Of a stretch of DNA of 64,000 nucleotides, positions 34,035 through 43,524 are shown in pieces. The notes beneath the pieces are model-generated. The model did not search any database and was not told where the DNA came from. It worked only from the letters and a program-made list of their open reading frames with translations. How positions within the stretch are numbered: position 1 is the stretch's first letter; each line of letters opens with the position of its first letter. The position numbers and the translations under genes are program-made. Source of the stretch: Palleronia aestuarii (GTDB taxonomy: Bacteria > Pseudomonadota > Alphaproteobacteria > Rhodobacterales > Rhodobacteraceae); contig NZ_QKZL01000018.1 in assembly GCF_003253995.1 (NCBI RefSeq), positions 17,379-81,378 on the forward strand, in the 5' to 3' direction.

Positions 34035-34784
34035 ATGAGTTCGGCCCTTTCCATGCCCGATCCCGGGCGCAGATTCGTCATCATGGGCCTGCCGCGCAGC
34101 GGAACGACCTACCTGATGACGCTTCTGAACGCGCATCACGCGGTGTTCTGCTCGGGCGAGCAGTTCAATCCTCGTGCGATCGTGGGCATCGGCAAGAAGA
34201 ACGACGACCGCAGTACGGTCTTCGACCGCGACAGCGACCCGGTCGCGTTCATGGACCGCTTCTTCGAGACCCAGGCGACGGATCGCGCGGCGCGGACGGG
34301 CTTCAAGTTCATGATCGGCCACAACGTCAGGGTGCTCGACGCGATCGCGGCGCGTCCGGATCTGACGCTCATCTACGTCCACCGCATCAACAAGCTCGCG
34401 CAGGTCTCCTCGCTCATCAAGGCCAGGAAGGCACGCAGATGGGCCCAGAGCCGGGCCGATAGGCATATCGAAGACAAGATCGTGGCCGGGCCACTGCAGA
34501 TCAGCCAACTCTGGCACGAATTCGAGACCTACGATCGTCTGTTCAGCCCTTGGTTCGAGGCGCTGCCTCATCGCCGGATGGCGGTCGAGTATTGTGAGAT
34601 GTTCGTACCGGACTTCAATGCACGGCTTTGCGACTTCCTCGGGATTGCGCCCGATCCGAAGATGAAGAGCCCGCTTCTCAAGCAAAGTGCCAATCGCCCC
34701 CTCGAGCGCTTCGAAAAGCCTGAGCCGATCCGCCGCTACTTCACCAGGATCGGCCGCGCGGACTGGCTGGACGCGGAGTTGTGA
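34035..34784 (+). CDS. Sulfotransferase-family protein
   Basis: A 249-residue P-loop sulfotransferase-type protein that would use PAPS to sulfate a sugar or other acceptor. The 5'-phosphosulfate loop is GLPRSGTT (18-25); the 3'-phosphate region may be TLIYVHRINKLAQVSS near 115-130, which has the Arg and Ser of the family. Base usage is slightly less GC-extreme than its neighbours toward the 3' end. It sits between kpsT and another sulfotransferase-like gene, suggesting the capsule is sulfated. Activity on an alternative acceptor cannot be excluded. Confidence 0.8.
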   Translation: MSSALSMPDPGRRFVIMGLPRSGTTYLMTLLNAHHAVFCSGEQFNPRAIVGIGKKNDDRSTVFDRDSDPVAFMDRFFETQATDRAARTGFKFMIGHNVRVLDAIAARPDLTLIYVHRINKLAQVSSLIKARKARRWAQSRADRHIEDKIVAGPLQISQLWHEFETYDRLFSPWFEALPHRRMAVEYCEMFVPDFNARLCDFLGIAPDPKMKSPLLKQSANRPLERFEKPEPIRRYFTRIGRADWLDAEL

Positions 34785-34843
34785 ACGAGGTCCGATGGCT
34801 CGGATCATCAGACGCCCCGACGCCGCCCGGCTTCTCCTGAACG

Positions 34844-34888
34844 CCCCGCCCGCCATCGCGCCTTGAACGCCGAGGCCATCTGCTTCAT
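34844..34888 (+). repeat. 45-bp direct repeat upstream of second sulfotransferase-like gene, copy 2
   Basis: Copy of the sequence at 33951-33995 with 42 of 45 identical bases by eye. It ends at the TTCAT that supplies a possible ATG (34887) of the next gene. The repeated leader suggests duplication of a promoter or of a gene-plus-leader unit. Confidence 0.75.
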
Positions 34889-34928
34889 GACGCAGGCGCC
34901 CTGCGCCCAAGTCCGAGACCCCGCCATC

Positions 34929-36002
34929 ATGTTGAATCGCGCCGCCCGCAAGACGCTCTATATCCATATAGGGCATTTCAAGACCGGCACGACGGCGCTG
35001 CAGACCTTCTTCGACACCAACCGGGCCGTCCTGAAGCGTGCGGGCCTCGACTATTCAAGCCTTCATCTCAATTTCAGCAAGCACTCGCGGCTGGCCTTCT
35101 CGATCTACCGCAAGGCGGGCATCCGGACGCTGATGCATGGCTACGACATCCCCAAGGATCCGGCGGATCTCTGGGCTGGGCTCCGCGACTACGTCCGCGC
35201 CAGCTCCGCCTCGAAGGTGCTCGTCAGTTCGGAGGAATTCGCGCGCCTCGGCGGCTTTCCGGAGGCCGCGGCGATGCTGCCGGGGCTCGTGCGCGACTTC
35301 CGCGGCATCGACATCCGCATCGTCGTCTACCTGCGCTCGCCGGGATCGCATCTGCCGTCGTGGTACAACCAGCTCGTGAAGATGGGCCAGCCCGTTCCCG
35401 ATTATACCAGCGCGATCCTCGAGACGATCGAGCCCGTGCATTACGATTACGGCCTGGCGCTCGCGCCCTGGATCGACACGTTCGGACCCGAGGCGGTGAT
35501 CGTGCGCCCCTATTCCACGGCGACGCGCTCGGATCACGGGCTCGTCTTCGACATGCTCTCGACCCTGGGGGTGGAGATCGACCCCGCGGCCCTCGATCTG
35601 GGGCAGGGCGATCCCAATCCGCGTCTCGACCCGGCGAGCTTCGCGGTCGCGCAGATGGTGGCGGAGACCGGCCTGCCGGAGCGGATGAAGCGCAACATCC
35701 TCTCCCGCTCGCAGGCCTTCTACCGCGACCGGACGCTGCGCGACGCGCTCGCCCCCGACATGGAGCCCGTCCACCACCGGATCCGGCAGGGGCTCGGAAC
35801 ACTGGAGAAGCTGCCCCATAACGGGGTGGATTGCGCCGGCTACGCCCAGGATCTGCCGGGCCCCGACGACATCGCGGAGATCGATCCCGGAGAGCTCGTC
35901 CCGTTCCTCTTCTCGGAGCTCTTCCTCACCCGCCAGGCTCTCAACCAGGCGGTGGCGCGGATCACCGCGCTCGAGAAGGCCGCGGCGGATTCGAAGGCGT
36001 GA
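34929..36002 (+). CDS. Sulfotransferase-like / polysaccharide-modification protein
   Basis: A 357-residue protein with an N-terminal nucleotide-loop-like motif YIHIGHFKTGTTALQTFF (in parts, 11-28), which resembles the PAPS loop KTGTT of sulfotransferases. RIVVYLRSPGSHLPSWYNQLVK (near 138-159) fits the second PAPS motif with Arg and Ser. The C-terminal ~30 residues (FSELFLTRQALNQAVARITALEK in parts) form a predicted coiled coil. ATG 34929 places the loop close to the N-terminus as usual; ATG 34887 in the repeated leader would add 14 residues. The stop overlaps the next glycosyltransferase start by four bases (GTGA). Confidence 0.72.
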   Translation: MLNRAARKTLYIHIGHFKTGTTALQTFFDTNRAVLKRAGLDYSSLHLNFSKHSRLAFSIYRKAGIRTLMHGYDIPKDPADLWAGLRDYVRASSASKVLVSSEEFARLGGFPEAAAMLPGLVRDFRGIDIRIVVYLRSPGSHLPSWYNQLVKMGQPVPDYTSAILETIEPVHYDYGLALAPWIDTFGPEAVIVRPYSTATRSDHGLVFDMLSTLGVEIDPAALDLGQGDPNPRLDPASFAVAQMVAETGLPERMKRNILSRSQAFYRDRTLRDALAPDMEPVHHRIRQGLGTLEKLPHNGVDCAGYAQDLPGPDDIAEIDPGELVPFLFSELFLTRQALNQAVARITALEKAAADSKA

Positions 36003-37525
36003 GGATCCTCTACTACAACTGGGTCGATTATCTCGACGACGAGGCGCGCGGCGGTGGCGTGTCGGTCTACCAGAAGAACGTGATGGCGGGCCTTGCCGGG
36101 CGCGAGGGGGTGGAGACGGGGTTCCTCGCCGCGGGCCTGACCTACGACCTGCCGCCCGGCCGCGCGCCGCGCTGGGAACGGATGCGTCATGGGCCCAAGG
36201 AAGACCGCGATCGCCGTTACGACCTCGTCAATTCCGGCACGCTCGCCCCCGCGCATCATTCCTTCGGCGACCCTTCGCAGATCTCCCATCCCGCGACGGA
36301 GGCCGCCTTCTGCGACATGGTGGCGGCGACCGGCCCCTGGGACGTGGTGCATTTCAACAATCTCGAAGGGGTGCCCGCGAACGTGATGGCCGCGCTCAAG
36401 GCGCGGTTTCCCGAAACCCGGATCGTCGTGGCGCTGCACAATTACTATCCGGTCTGCCCGCAGGTGAACCTCTGGCAGCGCGAGAGCCGTCATTGCGACG
36501 ACTTCCTCGGCGGCGCGGCCTGCACCGGGTGCCTGCTGCACCAGCCCTCCGCCCGGCTCGTGCGCGCTGCCCACGGCGTCGCCTACCGCCTGAAGCGGGT
36601 AGGCGTCCGCCCCGGCACGCGGGCTTTCGACCTTCTCTTCACGAACGCCATGCGCGCGGGCCAGCGCGCCTCCCGCCTCGTGGGCGCGCTCCGCCGCCGC
36701 CTGCGCCGCGCGGCGCCCCCGCCGCGGATAGAGGGGCCGTCGGAGCGGGTCGAAGCGGTGCCTCGGGAGGCCGCGGCCGAGGGGCCGGGCAATGCCTTCG
36801 CGGCGCGACGGGCCGAGATGGTGGCGCTTCTCAATACCCATGCCGACCGGGTGCTCGGCGTCTCGGAGCGGGTCTCGCGGATCGCCGCGGATCACGGCGT
36901 CGACCCGGCCCGGATCCGCACCTCCTATATCGGTACGCGGGAGGCGGCGAAGTTCGCGGCGACCGCCCCCCGCGGGCCCCTGCCGCCCGAGGGGCGTCCG
37001 CTGCATCTCGCCTATCTGGGCTACATGCGGCGCGACAAGGGGTTCTTCTTCCTCCTCGACGCGCTCGACGCGATGGATGCGGACCTCGCGCGGCGGCTGC
37101 ACCTGACCGTCGCCGCGCGCACCGGTCCCGCGGAGGCGATGGCCCGGATGCGGGCCACGGGGGCGCGGCTCGGCGGCCTCACGCATCACGACGGCTATAC
37201 CCATGCCGGGCTCGACACGCTCCTCGCGGACGTGGATGCGGGCCTCGTCCCGGTCCTCTGGGAGGACAACCTGCCGCAGGTCGCGATCGAGATGCATGCC
37301 CGCCACATCCCGCTCCTGACGAGCGACCGCGGCGGCGCGCGGGAGCTCGCGAACTGTCCCGACATGGTGTTCCGCGCGGGCGATGCAGAGAGCTTCGCCG
37401 AACGGATCGCGGCGCTTCTCGAGGGCCGGATCGACATGGATGCCTATTGGGCCGGCGCGCGGGCGCCCACCTCCATGGAGGCCCATCTCGACCAGCTCCT
37501 GGAGATCTACGCGGGCCGCGACTAG
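35999..37525 (+). CDS. Family 4-like glycosyltransferase
   Basis: A 508-residue GT-B glycosyltransferase. The N-terminal acceptor half includes VVHFNNLEGVPANVM and VALHNYYPVCPQVNLW. A cysteine-rich C...C..C..C motif follows (RHCDDFLGGAACTGCLLHQ, near 162-180), seen in a subset of GT4 enzymes. A Pro/Arg-rich linker (about 235-265) joins the halves. The C-terminal half has LAYLGYMRRDKGFFFLLDAL (near 336-355) and VPVLWEDNLPQVAIEMHARHIPLLTSDRGGARELA in parts (near 417-451), the donor-binding E-x7-E region. GTG 35999 overlaps the previous stop. The stop overlaps that of the convergent giant gene at a CTAG. Confidence 0.85.
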   Translation: MRILYYNWVDYLDDEARGGGVSVYQKNVMAGLAGREGVETGFLAAGLTYDLPPGRAPRWERMRHGPKEDRDRRYDLVNSGTLAPAHHSFGDPSQISHPATEAAFCDMVAATGPWDVVHFNNLEGVPANVMAALKARFPETRIVVALHNYYPVCPQVNLWQRESRHCDDFLGGAACTGCLLHQPSARLVRAAHGVAYRLKRVGVRPGTRAFDLLFTNAMRAGQRASRLVGALRRRLRRAAPPPRIEGPSERVEAVPREAAAEGPGNAFAARRAEMVALLNTHADRVLGVSERVSRIAADHGVDPARIRTSYIGTREAAKFAATAPRGPLPPEGRPLHLAYLGYMRRDKGFFFLLDALDAMDADLARRLHLTVAARTGPAEAMARMRATGARLGGLTHHDGYTHAGLDTLLADVDAGLVPVLWEDNLPQVAIEMHARHIPLLTSDRGGARELANCPDMVFRAGDAESFAERIAALLEGRIDMDAYWAGARAPTSMEAHLDQLLEIYAGRD

Positions 37526-40500
37526 CCCCGCCCCAGCCGCGCGCGGACGAAGGCGCTGTCGGTCCACCGGACCGAGAGGGCGGGGTCGTGGATCCGGTCG
37601 CGCCCCTCCGAGGCGAGGGCGAGATAGCGGCGGTATTCCTCCGCGTCGTTGAAGTGCTGGCGCCGCGCGACCTCCTCCTGCGCCTTGCGGCGGAAATCGG
37701 CATTGTACTTGAAATGCGCGAAGAGAAGCTCGCGCCGCGCGATCCGTGCGCCGGAGACGTAATGCAGCCCGTCCGAGAGCCGCATCCACGGCGCGGGCCG
37801 CAGGAGCGCGTATTTCTGCGCCACGAAGAGCGTCGGCCGCGATCCCGGAATGAGCCGGTGGCGCAGCGCGCTCGTCCAGGTCTCCCCGGTCGAGAACGGC
37901 CCGCGCAGCGGCGTGCATCTCAGGAACGGTCGCGCCTCGGTGAAGCCCGCCTCCGCGAAGGGATCCGCCTCGAACTGCGCCTCCGCGAGCGAGCCTTCGG
38001 GATACATGTCGAGCATGAAGACCCGCGCCGCGTCGGCTTTCGCGAAATCCGGCCCCGAGAGCAGATCCGCGAGCCCCTCGGCCTGCGGCCATTCCCAGAC
38101 GAGAAGCTCGTCGGCATCGGCCACCAGCGTCCAGGCGCCGGGGCGAAGCCCCATCAGCGCGTTTTGCCAGGCCACGCCGTAATGCGACACCGCGTACGCG
38201 GTATCGACGGAGAAGGCGGCCACGTCGGGCTCTTCCGCGAGCCGCTCGAGCGTGCCGTCGTCGGAGCCGTTATCGGCCACCGCGAAGGCCGTGACGCCCA
38301 TGCGGCGGTAATGGTCGAGGAAATGCGGCAGCATGAACGCCTCGTTCCTCATCACCGCCACGACCGCGACGGGGGCCTGCCGGAAGGCCGCGACGCGGCG
38401 GTCGGGGCTCACGAGCTCGAGCGCGCCGGAATTGCGGCCGAGCCGGATCTCCTCGTGGGCCGGCCAGAGCTTCTTCGGGGTGAGGGCGGGAGAGGAGAGC
38501 CGCGCCCGCGCCGCCGTCTGCGCCTCGGGGGCGTCGAGATGGACGAGCCGGACCGGCGCCGCGCGCGACGCGTCGAAGCCGTTCACCCAGGCGGGCACCG
38601 CGACCCCGCCGGGCCGCGCCCTGCGGCGCACGGTGACCCGGTGGCCCGTCGGATCGACGGCGATCCCCGAGAGCGACAAAAGATCGCCCACGAGCTTGTC
38701 CTCCATGAAGGAGGCGGCCGCGAGGCGCTGGCCCAGGGGGGTCGCGGCGGCCCGCGCCAGCGCCTCCATCGCGGTCCGCGAGAGCGCGTAGCCCGAGCCG
38801 CCATCGGCGTAGGAGGAGGGCTCCGGCGAGCGGTCGAGCTCGAACCGGCCCCGCTCGGTCCGCGACTTTCCGTTGTGCCAGGCCCGGTCGAGCTGCCCCG
38901 GCACGCGGGTGAGGGCCCGCCCGTGATAATCGGACCGCGCGTAATCCTGCGCGGCGAGGAACCCGTCCACGTCGAGGAAGCAATCGTCGTCGATCTTGAT
39001 CATGTAGGCGTGGCCGGTATGGCGCCGGACCCACTCGACGGCGGCCAGGACCTTGAAGGGCAGCCCCTCGTAATCGTCGGGCGCGTCGAGATGGACCACG
39101 CGCCCCTCCCGCCGTCCGTCCCCGCCGCCCACCGCGACGATCCAGGGGACGCCCCAGGCCTCGAGCCCGTCCGCCCAGGCCGCCGCGAGCGGAGGGATCC
39201 GCGTCTCCAGATGCGCGCGGCAGGAGATCACGACGACCACCGTGTCGAGACGGCCCGCAGGCGCGGTGCCGGACGGCGCGGGCGGGGGCAGGGGGGTGTC
39301 CGCGAAGAGGGCGCGGGCGGCCCGCGCGGAAGCCGTGTCGCGCCGCGAAATCCCCCAGAGCGCCTGGACGACCGCCGGGGCCGCGACCGCCCCGTCCTCC
39401 TCCGCGCGCCAGCCCGCGAGCCGGTCGAGGAGCGCCCGGGCCACCGGCGTCTCCGCCGCGACATCGCCCAGGGCGCCCGCCGCGCGCAGGGCCAGCGCGA
39501 TCCCCAGATGGTCCGCCTCCGCCCCCGCGATCCGGCCCATCGCGGCCCATTCCGGCTCTTCTCCGGTCCAGGCGGCGGGATCGGCCCGGGCGAGCCAGGT
39601 CACGAGCCGCGCCGTCAGCGCCGGCTCGTGCGGCTCCGGCACGTCCGGATAGAGCTCGGGCAGGGCGGCGGTGGCCCGCGCCGCGAGGCCGTCCTCCATC
39701 GCCTCCGCGCCGGGCATCGCCATGTGGCGCAGGAGGGCCGTGCCGGGCGTCCCGGGGCCGACCGGGCCGCCTGCAGGTCCGAGCAGGTCGCGCGCCGCCC
39801 AGGTCGCGGCGGGCGCGGGGGCGAGGGTGTCGAGCGCCCGGGCGAGGCGCGCGCGGATCTCCGGCGAGAGCGGCCCCGCCGCCGCCGCGTCCCGCGCCGC
39901 GTGCACCGCCTCGAAGGCGTCCCTTGCGGGAGCGAGGCCCGCGCGCATGTCCCGCGGCAGGTCCGCTTCGTCCACCGCGTCCCAGAAGGACGGCGAGAGC
40001 GCGTGGACCGAGAGCGCCACGTCGCGTGCGCGGGCGGCAAGCTCCGGCGCCATCCCCTCCGCGCCGAGAAGCGCCACCGTCGCGCGCACGAGGAGCCGGC
40101 AGGGCGTGCGCGCCCAGTAATCGCCCGCCCGCGCCGCGAGGAAATCGAGGAAGGCGGTGGCGAGCCCCATGCGGACCTCCTCCGGAAGGTCCTGGCGCCC
40201 GAGCGCGCGCGCGATCGTCCAGCCCAGGGGCGCGGTCGCGATCCATTCCCCGCTCTCGGGCACGAGCGAGGCCATCGCGGCGAGAAGGTCGTCGAACCGC
40301 TCCTGCTCCAGCAGGAAGGGCAGCATCGCGGCATTGCTCCAGAGATGCCAGCCGGGGACGAAATCCGCATGGCCCTCCGCCGCGGCGTGGGCCACGAGCC
40401 CGGGCAGGTCGGCGTCGTGGAGCGCGAAGACCTCGGAGAGGTTGAGAAAGAGCTTGCGCCGCGGCACCGCTTGCAGTGCGAGGTCGTCCACGAGGTCGAG

Positions 40501-43449
40501 GAGCGGAAGCTCCGGCGCGACCGCCTGCACCTCGGCGAGCCGGGTGAGGCAGGCATCGATGACGGGCTGGTCGGGGTCGGCGGGGGGCAGGAACGGATCG
40601 GGCCGGCCGTCCTTCGGGCCCTCCGCGGGACCGTCCGCGGCGAGATAGGTCTCGAGCCCATAGTGCCGCGCGAGCCGGGCGAGGCCATCGCGCGCGCGAG
40701 AGGATAGCCGGGGCGCGAGCCCGGCGAAGCGGACATGCTCGATCGCGAGCATCGCCGCTTCCGGATCGCCGGGCAGCGTCGGATCGGTGAGCATCGCTTG
40801 GATCCGGGCGGCGAGGTCCGCGCGGGTGAGGACCAGCGGCGCCGCGCCCGCGAGCCGCAGCGTGAGCGCCGCGCCCTCTTCCACGCCGCGCCAGACCCGG
40901 CCGGGCAGGGGGCCGCGGAGCCCGAGCCCGCCCGCCACGCGGCTCGCGAAGAGCGGCGGCGGGGTCCCGCCGTCCATCTCGATCGCGGGGATCTCCGGCC
41001 CCGGTACATGCGCCGAGAGCATCAGCCGCGCGTCGAGCGCGAGGGCGCCCCGCGCTCCGGGGGCGAGGTCGGCGGGGTTGATCTCGACCCCGGCGGGAGC
41101 GAAACCGCCCTGCAGGTCGAGCCAGGCGATCCGGTGGAGATCCGTGAAATCCCTCTCCGCGAGGTCGCCCGCGCCGAGCCGGGCCACGCGCACCCCGTCG
41201 ATCCGGAGGTCGAGCCGCGGCGCGTCGAGCGCGATCTCCACCTCCGCCTCCGGGCCATCGAACGCCACCGGAAAGATCCGCTCCTCCCCCCAGTCGTCGC
41301 CGTGCCGATCGTTCAGCACGACCCGGCCCTGGTCGGGCTGGAGCGAGAGATGGAGCAGGATGCGGCGGCGCGTAGCGTCGAAGAGCGCGAGATTGGCGAA
41401 GCGCGCGTCGCGAAACCCCGCCCGGGCACGAAGCGTCGCGCGGGGCCCGAGCCGGGCGGCGCGAAGCGGCACGTGAAAGGGCACGATGGGCGGCACGGGC
41501 GCGGGCGCGGGCCCCGAAAGCGCGGCGATCCGCGCCCGGAACGCGGCCCGCCCGCCCCGGATCAGGCCGCGCGGATCCATGAGCGGCGCGAGGCGGGGGT
41601 CGAGATCGAAGGCGATCTCCGGATCCCAGCCCGCCGCGGGCGCGCCCACCCCTCCGAGCCGGCGCCACGCCACGGCCCAGGCCGCGCCGCGCAGAAAGCG
41701 TGCCTGCGCCTCGGGAGCGCGCGGTCGGTCGATCTCCGCGGCGAGCGCACGGGCGAAAAGCCGCCGCTCCCAGCCCCGGGGCAGGCGGTCGCGCGCAGGC
41801 CGGGGCAGCGCGCGGAGCATCGCGTCGTGGCTGCGGGCGAGGTCGCGCGCCGTCCCGCCCGGGCCGGCGGGGCGCGCGGGCGCCATTCCGGGCCAGGCCA
41901 GATAGGCCGCGCGCTCTGCGAGGAGACCCGCGCCCAGGATCGTGGCCCAGCCGCCGCGGGGGCCATGGCCGGGCGCGAGGCCGTGCTCCGCGAGGAAGGC
42001 ACGGTCGAAGATCCGCGCCGGGAGTTCGGGGGCGAGGGCCAGCGCGTCCTCGGGGGCGAGGGCGAACGTCCCGGTCACGGGCGGGGCCGGGTCGCGTTCG
42101 GGCGGGGCGAGGAATCCCGAATGGATGCCCCCCTCCGGCAGCCGGAATTGCGACACGCCGAGCTGCGCGCCGGTTTGAAGCATCGTGTCGACCCAGGCCC
42201 CGAGCGCGCCGAGCACGGGGATGTCGCCGGGCGCGAGAAAGACGACGAACCGCCCCTGCGCCGCCGCGAGCGCCGCGCCCCGTCCGCCCGTCACGCGGCG
42301 CAGCGCCGGGGGATCGGCGGGGCCGGACCTCTCTGCGCCGGGCGGGACACAGAGAAGGATCTCGTGGCCGGGCAGGGACGGATCGGCCAGGGCGTCGAGC
42401 GTTGCCGCGAGCGGCGCCGGATCCGGCGGCGTCTCTCCGTCGTCGAGGATGACCGTGAGCGGCAGCTCGCCCGCCATCTCGAGCGCCCAGGACCGCGCGA
42501 GCCCCGGATCCCAGCCGGGTGCATAGGCGAGCCCGCGACCTGCGAGATACCGCCCCGCTTCGGCTGCGAAGCGGGTGCGCCGGGCTGGGTCGCGCAGCGC
42601 GCTCGAACGTTCGAAGACGAGGCGGGAGGCGATCCGCTCGAGCGCCTCCTCCCCGTGCGACTTGCCCCCCGCCGCGATCACGCCCGCGATGTCGTCGATG
42701 ACGCCGAATTGCTGGGAGACGCGGTCGTCGTCGGCCGCGGTGATCTGTCCCGGCCGTCCGCGGGTCTGCAGGTAGAGCGTCTGCGGCAGGTGCAGGATAT
42801 GGTCGGTGCGTGCCGCCGCGCGCCAGTAGAAGCCGTGATCCTCGAACCAGGTGCCCTCGGGAAAGCGCAAGTCCTCGACGAGCTCGCGACGGTAGAGCTT
42901 GTTCCAGGCCGACGGGAAGTGCCGCGCCACCTCCCGCCAATCGTCGAGCGCGTAGCGCCGCGCCGCGGGATGACGGGCGAGATCGGCCGCGCCGTGGATC
43001 GCCGAATGGGTGGAGCCGTGGCCCGGCACGCCGGGATCGGTGCCCACGAACCGGATCGCGCAGGCGACCCAGGAGGCGCCGTCCTCCTCGAGCGCGCGCG
43101 CCATCTGCGGGTACATGTCGGGCATCACCCGGTCGTCGCCGTCGACGAAGCCCAGGAGATCACCCGTGGCGAGCGCCATCCCGGCATTCCGCGCCGCCGA
43201 GAGCCCGCGATTGTCCTGCGAGATCAGGCGGAAGCGCGGATCGTCCCCGATCGCCTCCTCCGCGCGCGCGCGGCTGGCATCGGTGGAGCCGTCATCTATC
43301 ACGATCACCTCGAGATCGACGCCCACCTGCGCGCGGAGGCTTGCGAGGCAGGCCCCCACATGGTCCTCGACGTCGAAGACCGGCACGACGACGGAGATCC
43401 GCGGGCGGCGGTCGGCGTCGTCCGGGGCGGTCGGCTCTTTCTCCTTCAT
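37522..43449 (-). CDS. Giant multidomain glycosyltransferase (1975 aa) with a galectin-like domain
   Basis: Domains in order. (1) An N-terminal GT2 domain, ~17-290, with IDDGSTD (51-57) and VDGDD (102-106). (2) A second, degenerate GT-A-like segment, ~325-450. (3) A galectin-like beta-sandwich, ~665-785, keeping H700, N713, W720 and E723 at galectin spacing (WGEER). (4) A long helical region, ~800-1390, unknown. (5) A GT31/beta-1,3-galactosyltransferase-like domain, ~1400-1640, with IKIDDDCFLDVDG (D1487-D1489) and the ED motif FMEDKLVGD. (6) A C-terminal GT92/DUF23-like domain, ~1690-1960, with VMRNEAFMLPHFLDHY, NGSDDGT and ADADELL (D1778, D1780). ATG 43449 gives the normal GT2 start. No signal peptide, so cytoplasmic assembly of several linkages by one protein is likely. 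Convergent with the GT4 gene, divergent from a sulfotransferase. Confidence 0.88.
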   Translation of the reverse strand: MKEKEPTAPDDADRRPRISVVVPVFDVEDHVGACLASLRAQVGVDLEVIVIDDGSTDASRARAEEAIGDDPRFRLISQDNRGLSAARNAGMALATGDLLGFVDGDDRVMPDMYPQMARALEEDGASWVACAIRFVGTDPGVPGHGSTHSAIHGAADLARHPAARRYALDDWREVARHFPSAWNKLYRRELVEDLRFPEGTWFEDHGFYWRAAARTDHILHLPQTLYLQTRGRPGQITAADDDRVSQQFGVIDDIAGVIAAGGKSHGEEALERIASRLVFERSSALRDPARRTRFAAEAGRYLAGRGLAYAPGWDPGLARSWALEMAGELPLTVILDDGETPPDPAPLAATLDALADPSLPGHEILLCVPPGAERSGPADPPALRRVTGGRGAALAAAQGRFVVFLAPGDIPVLGALGAWVDTMLQTGAQLGVSQFRLPEGGIHSGFLAPPERDPAPPVTGTFALAPEDALALAPELPARIFDRAFLAEHGLAPGHGPRGGWATILGAGLLAERAAYLAWPGMAPARPAGPGGTARDLARSHDAMLRALPRPARDRLPRGWERRLFARALAAEIDRPRAPEAQARFLRGAAWAVAWRRLGGVGAPAAGWDPEIAFDLDPRLAPLMDPRGLIRGGRAAFRARIAALSGPAPAPVPPIVPFHVPLRAARLGPRATLRARAGFRDARFANLALFDATRRRILLHLSLQPDQGRVVLNDRHGDDWGEERIFPVAFDGPEAEVEIALDAPRLDLRIDGVRVARLGAGDLAERDFTDLHRIAWLDLQGGFAPAGVEINPADLAPGARGALALDARLMLSAHVPGPEIPAIEMDGGTPPPLFASRVAGGLGLRGPLPGRVWRGVEEGAALTLRLAGAAPLVLTRADLAARIQAMLTDPTLPGDPEAAMLAIEHVRFAGLAPRLSSRARDGLARLARHYGLETYLAADGPAEGPKDGRPDPFLPPADPDQPVIDACLTRLAEVQAVAPELPLLDLVDDLALQAVPRRKLFLNLSEVFALHDADLPGLVAHAAAEGHADFVPGWHLWSNAAMLPFLLEQERFDDLLAAMASLVPESGEWIATAPLGWTIARALGRQDLPEEVRMGLATAFLDFLAARAGDYWARTPCRLLVRATVALLGAEGMAPELAARARDVALSVHALSPSFWDAVDEADLPRDMRAGLAPARDAFEAVHAARDAAAAGPLSPEIRARLARALDTLAPAPAATWAARDLLGPAGGPVGPGTPGTALLRHMAMPGAEAMEDGLAARATAALPELYPDVPEPHEPALTARLVTWLARADPAAWTGEEPEWAAMGRIAGAEADHLGIALALRAAGALGDVAAETPVARALLDRLAGWRAEEDGAVAAPAVVQALWGISRRDTASARAARALFADTPLPPPAPSGTAPAGRLDTVVVVISCRAHLETRIPPLAAAWADGLEAWGVPWIVAVGGGDGRREGRVVHLDAPDDYEGLPFKVLAAVEWVRRHTGHAYMIKIDDDCFLDVDGFLAAQDYARSDYHGRALTRVPGQLDRAWHNGKSRTERGRFELDRSPEPSSYADGGSGYALSRTAMEALARAAATPLGQRLAAASFMEDKLVGDLLSLSGIAVDPTGHRVTVRRRARPGGVAVPAWVNGFDASRAAPVRLVHLDAPEAQTAARARLSSPALTPKKLWPAHEEIRLGRNSGALELVSPDRRVAAFRQAPVAVVAVMRNEAFMLPHFLDHYRRMGVTAFAVADNGSDDGTLERLAEEPDVAAFSVDTAYAVSHYGVAWQNALMGLRPGAWTLVADADELLVWEWPQAEGLADLLSGPDFAKADAARVFMLDMYPEGSLAEAQFEADPFAEAGFTEARPFLRCTPLRGPFSTGETWTSALRHRLIPGSRPTLFVAQKYALLRPAPWMRLSDGLHYVSGARIARRELLFAHFKYNADFRRKAQEEVARRQHFNDAEEYRRYLALASEGRDRIHDPALSVRWTDSAFVRARLGRG

Positions 43450-43524
43450 GGGGGTGTTTTTCTTCACCGAAGGATCGGGGTAAAGGACAATCCGGTGCAA
43501 GCGAGGCTTTCCAAAGGACGTGCC

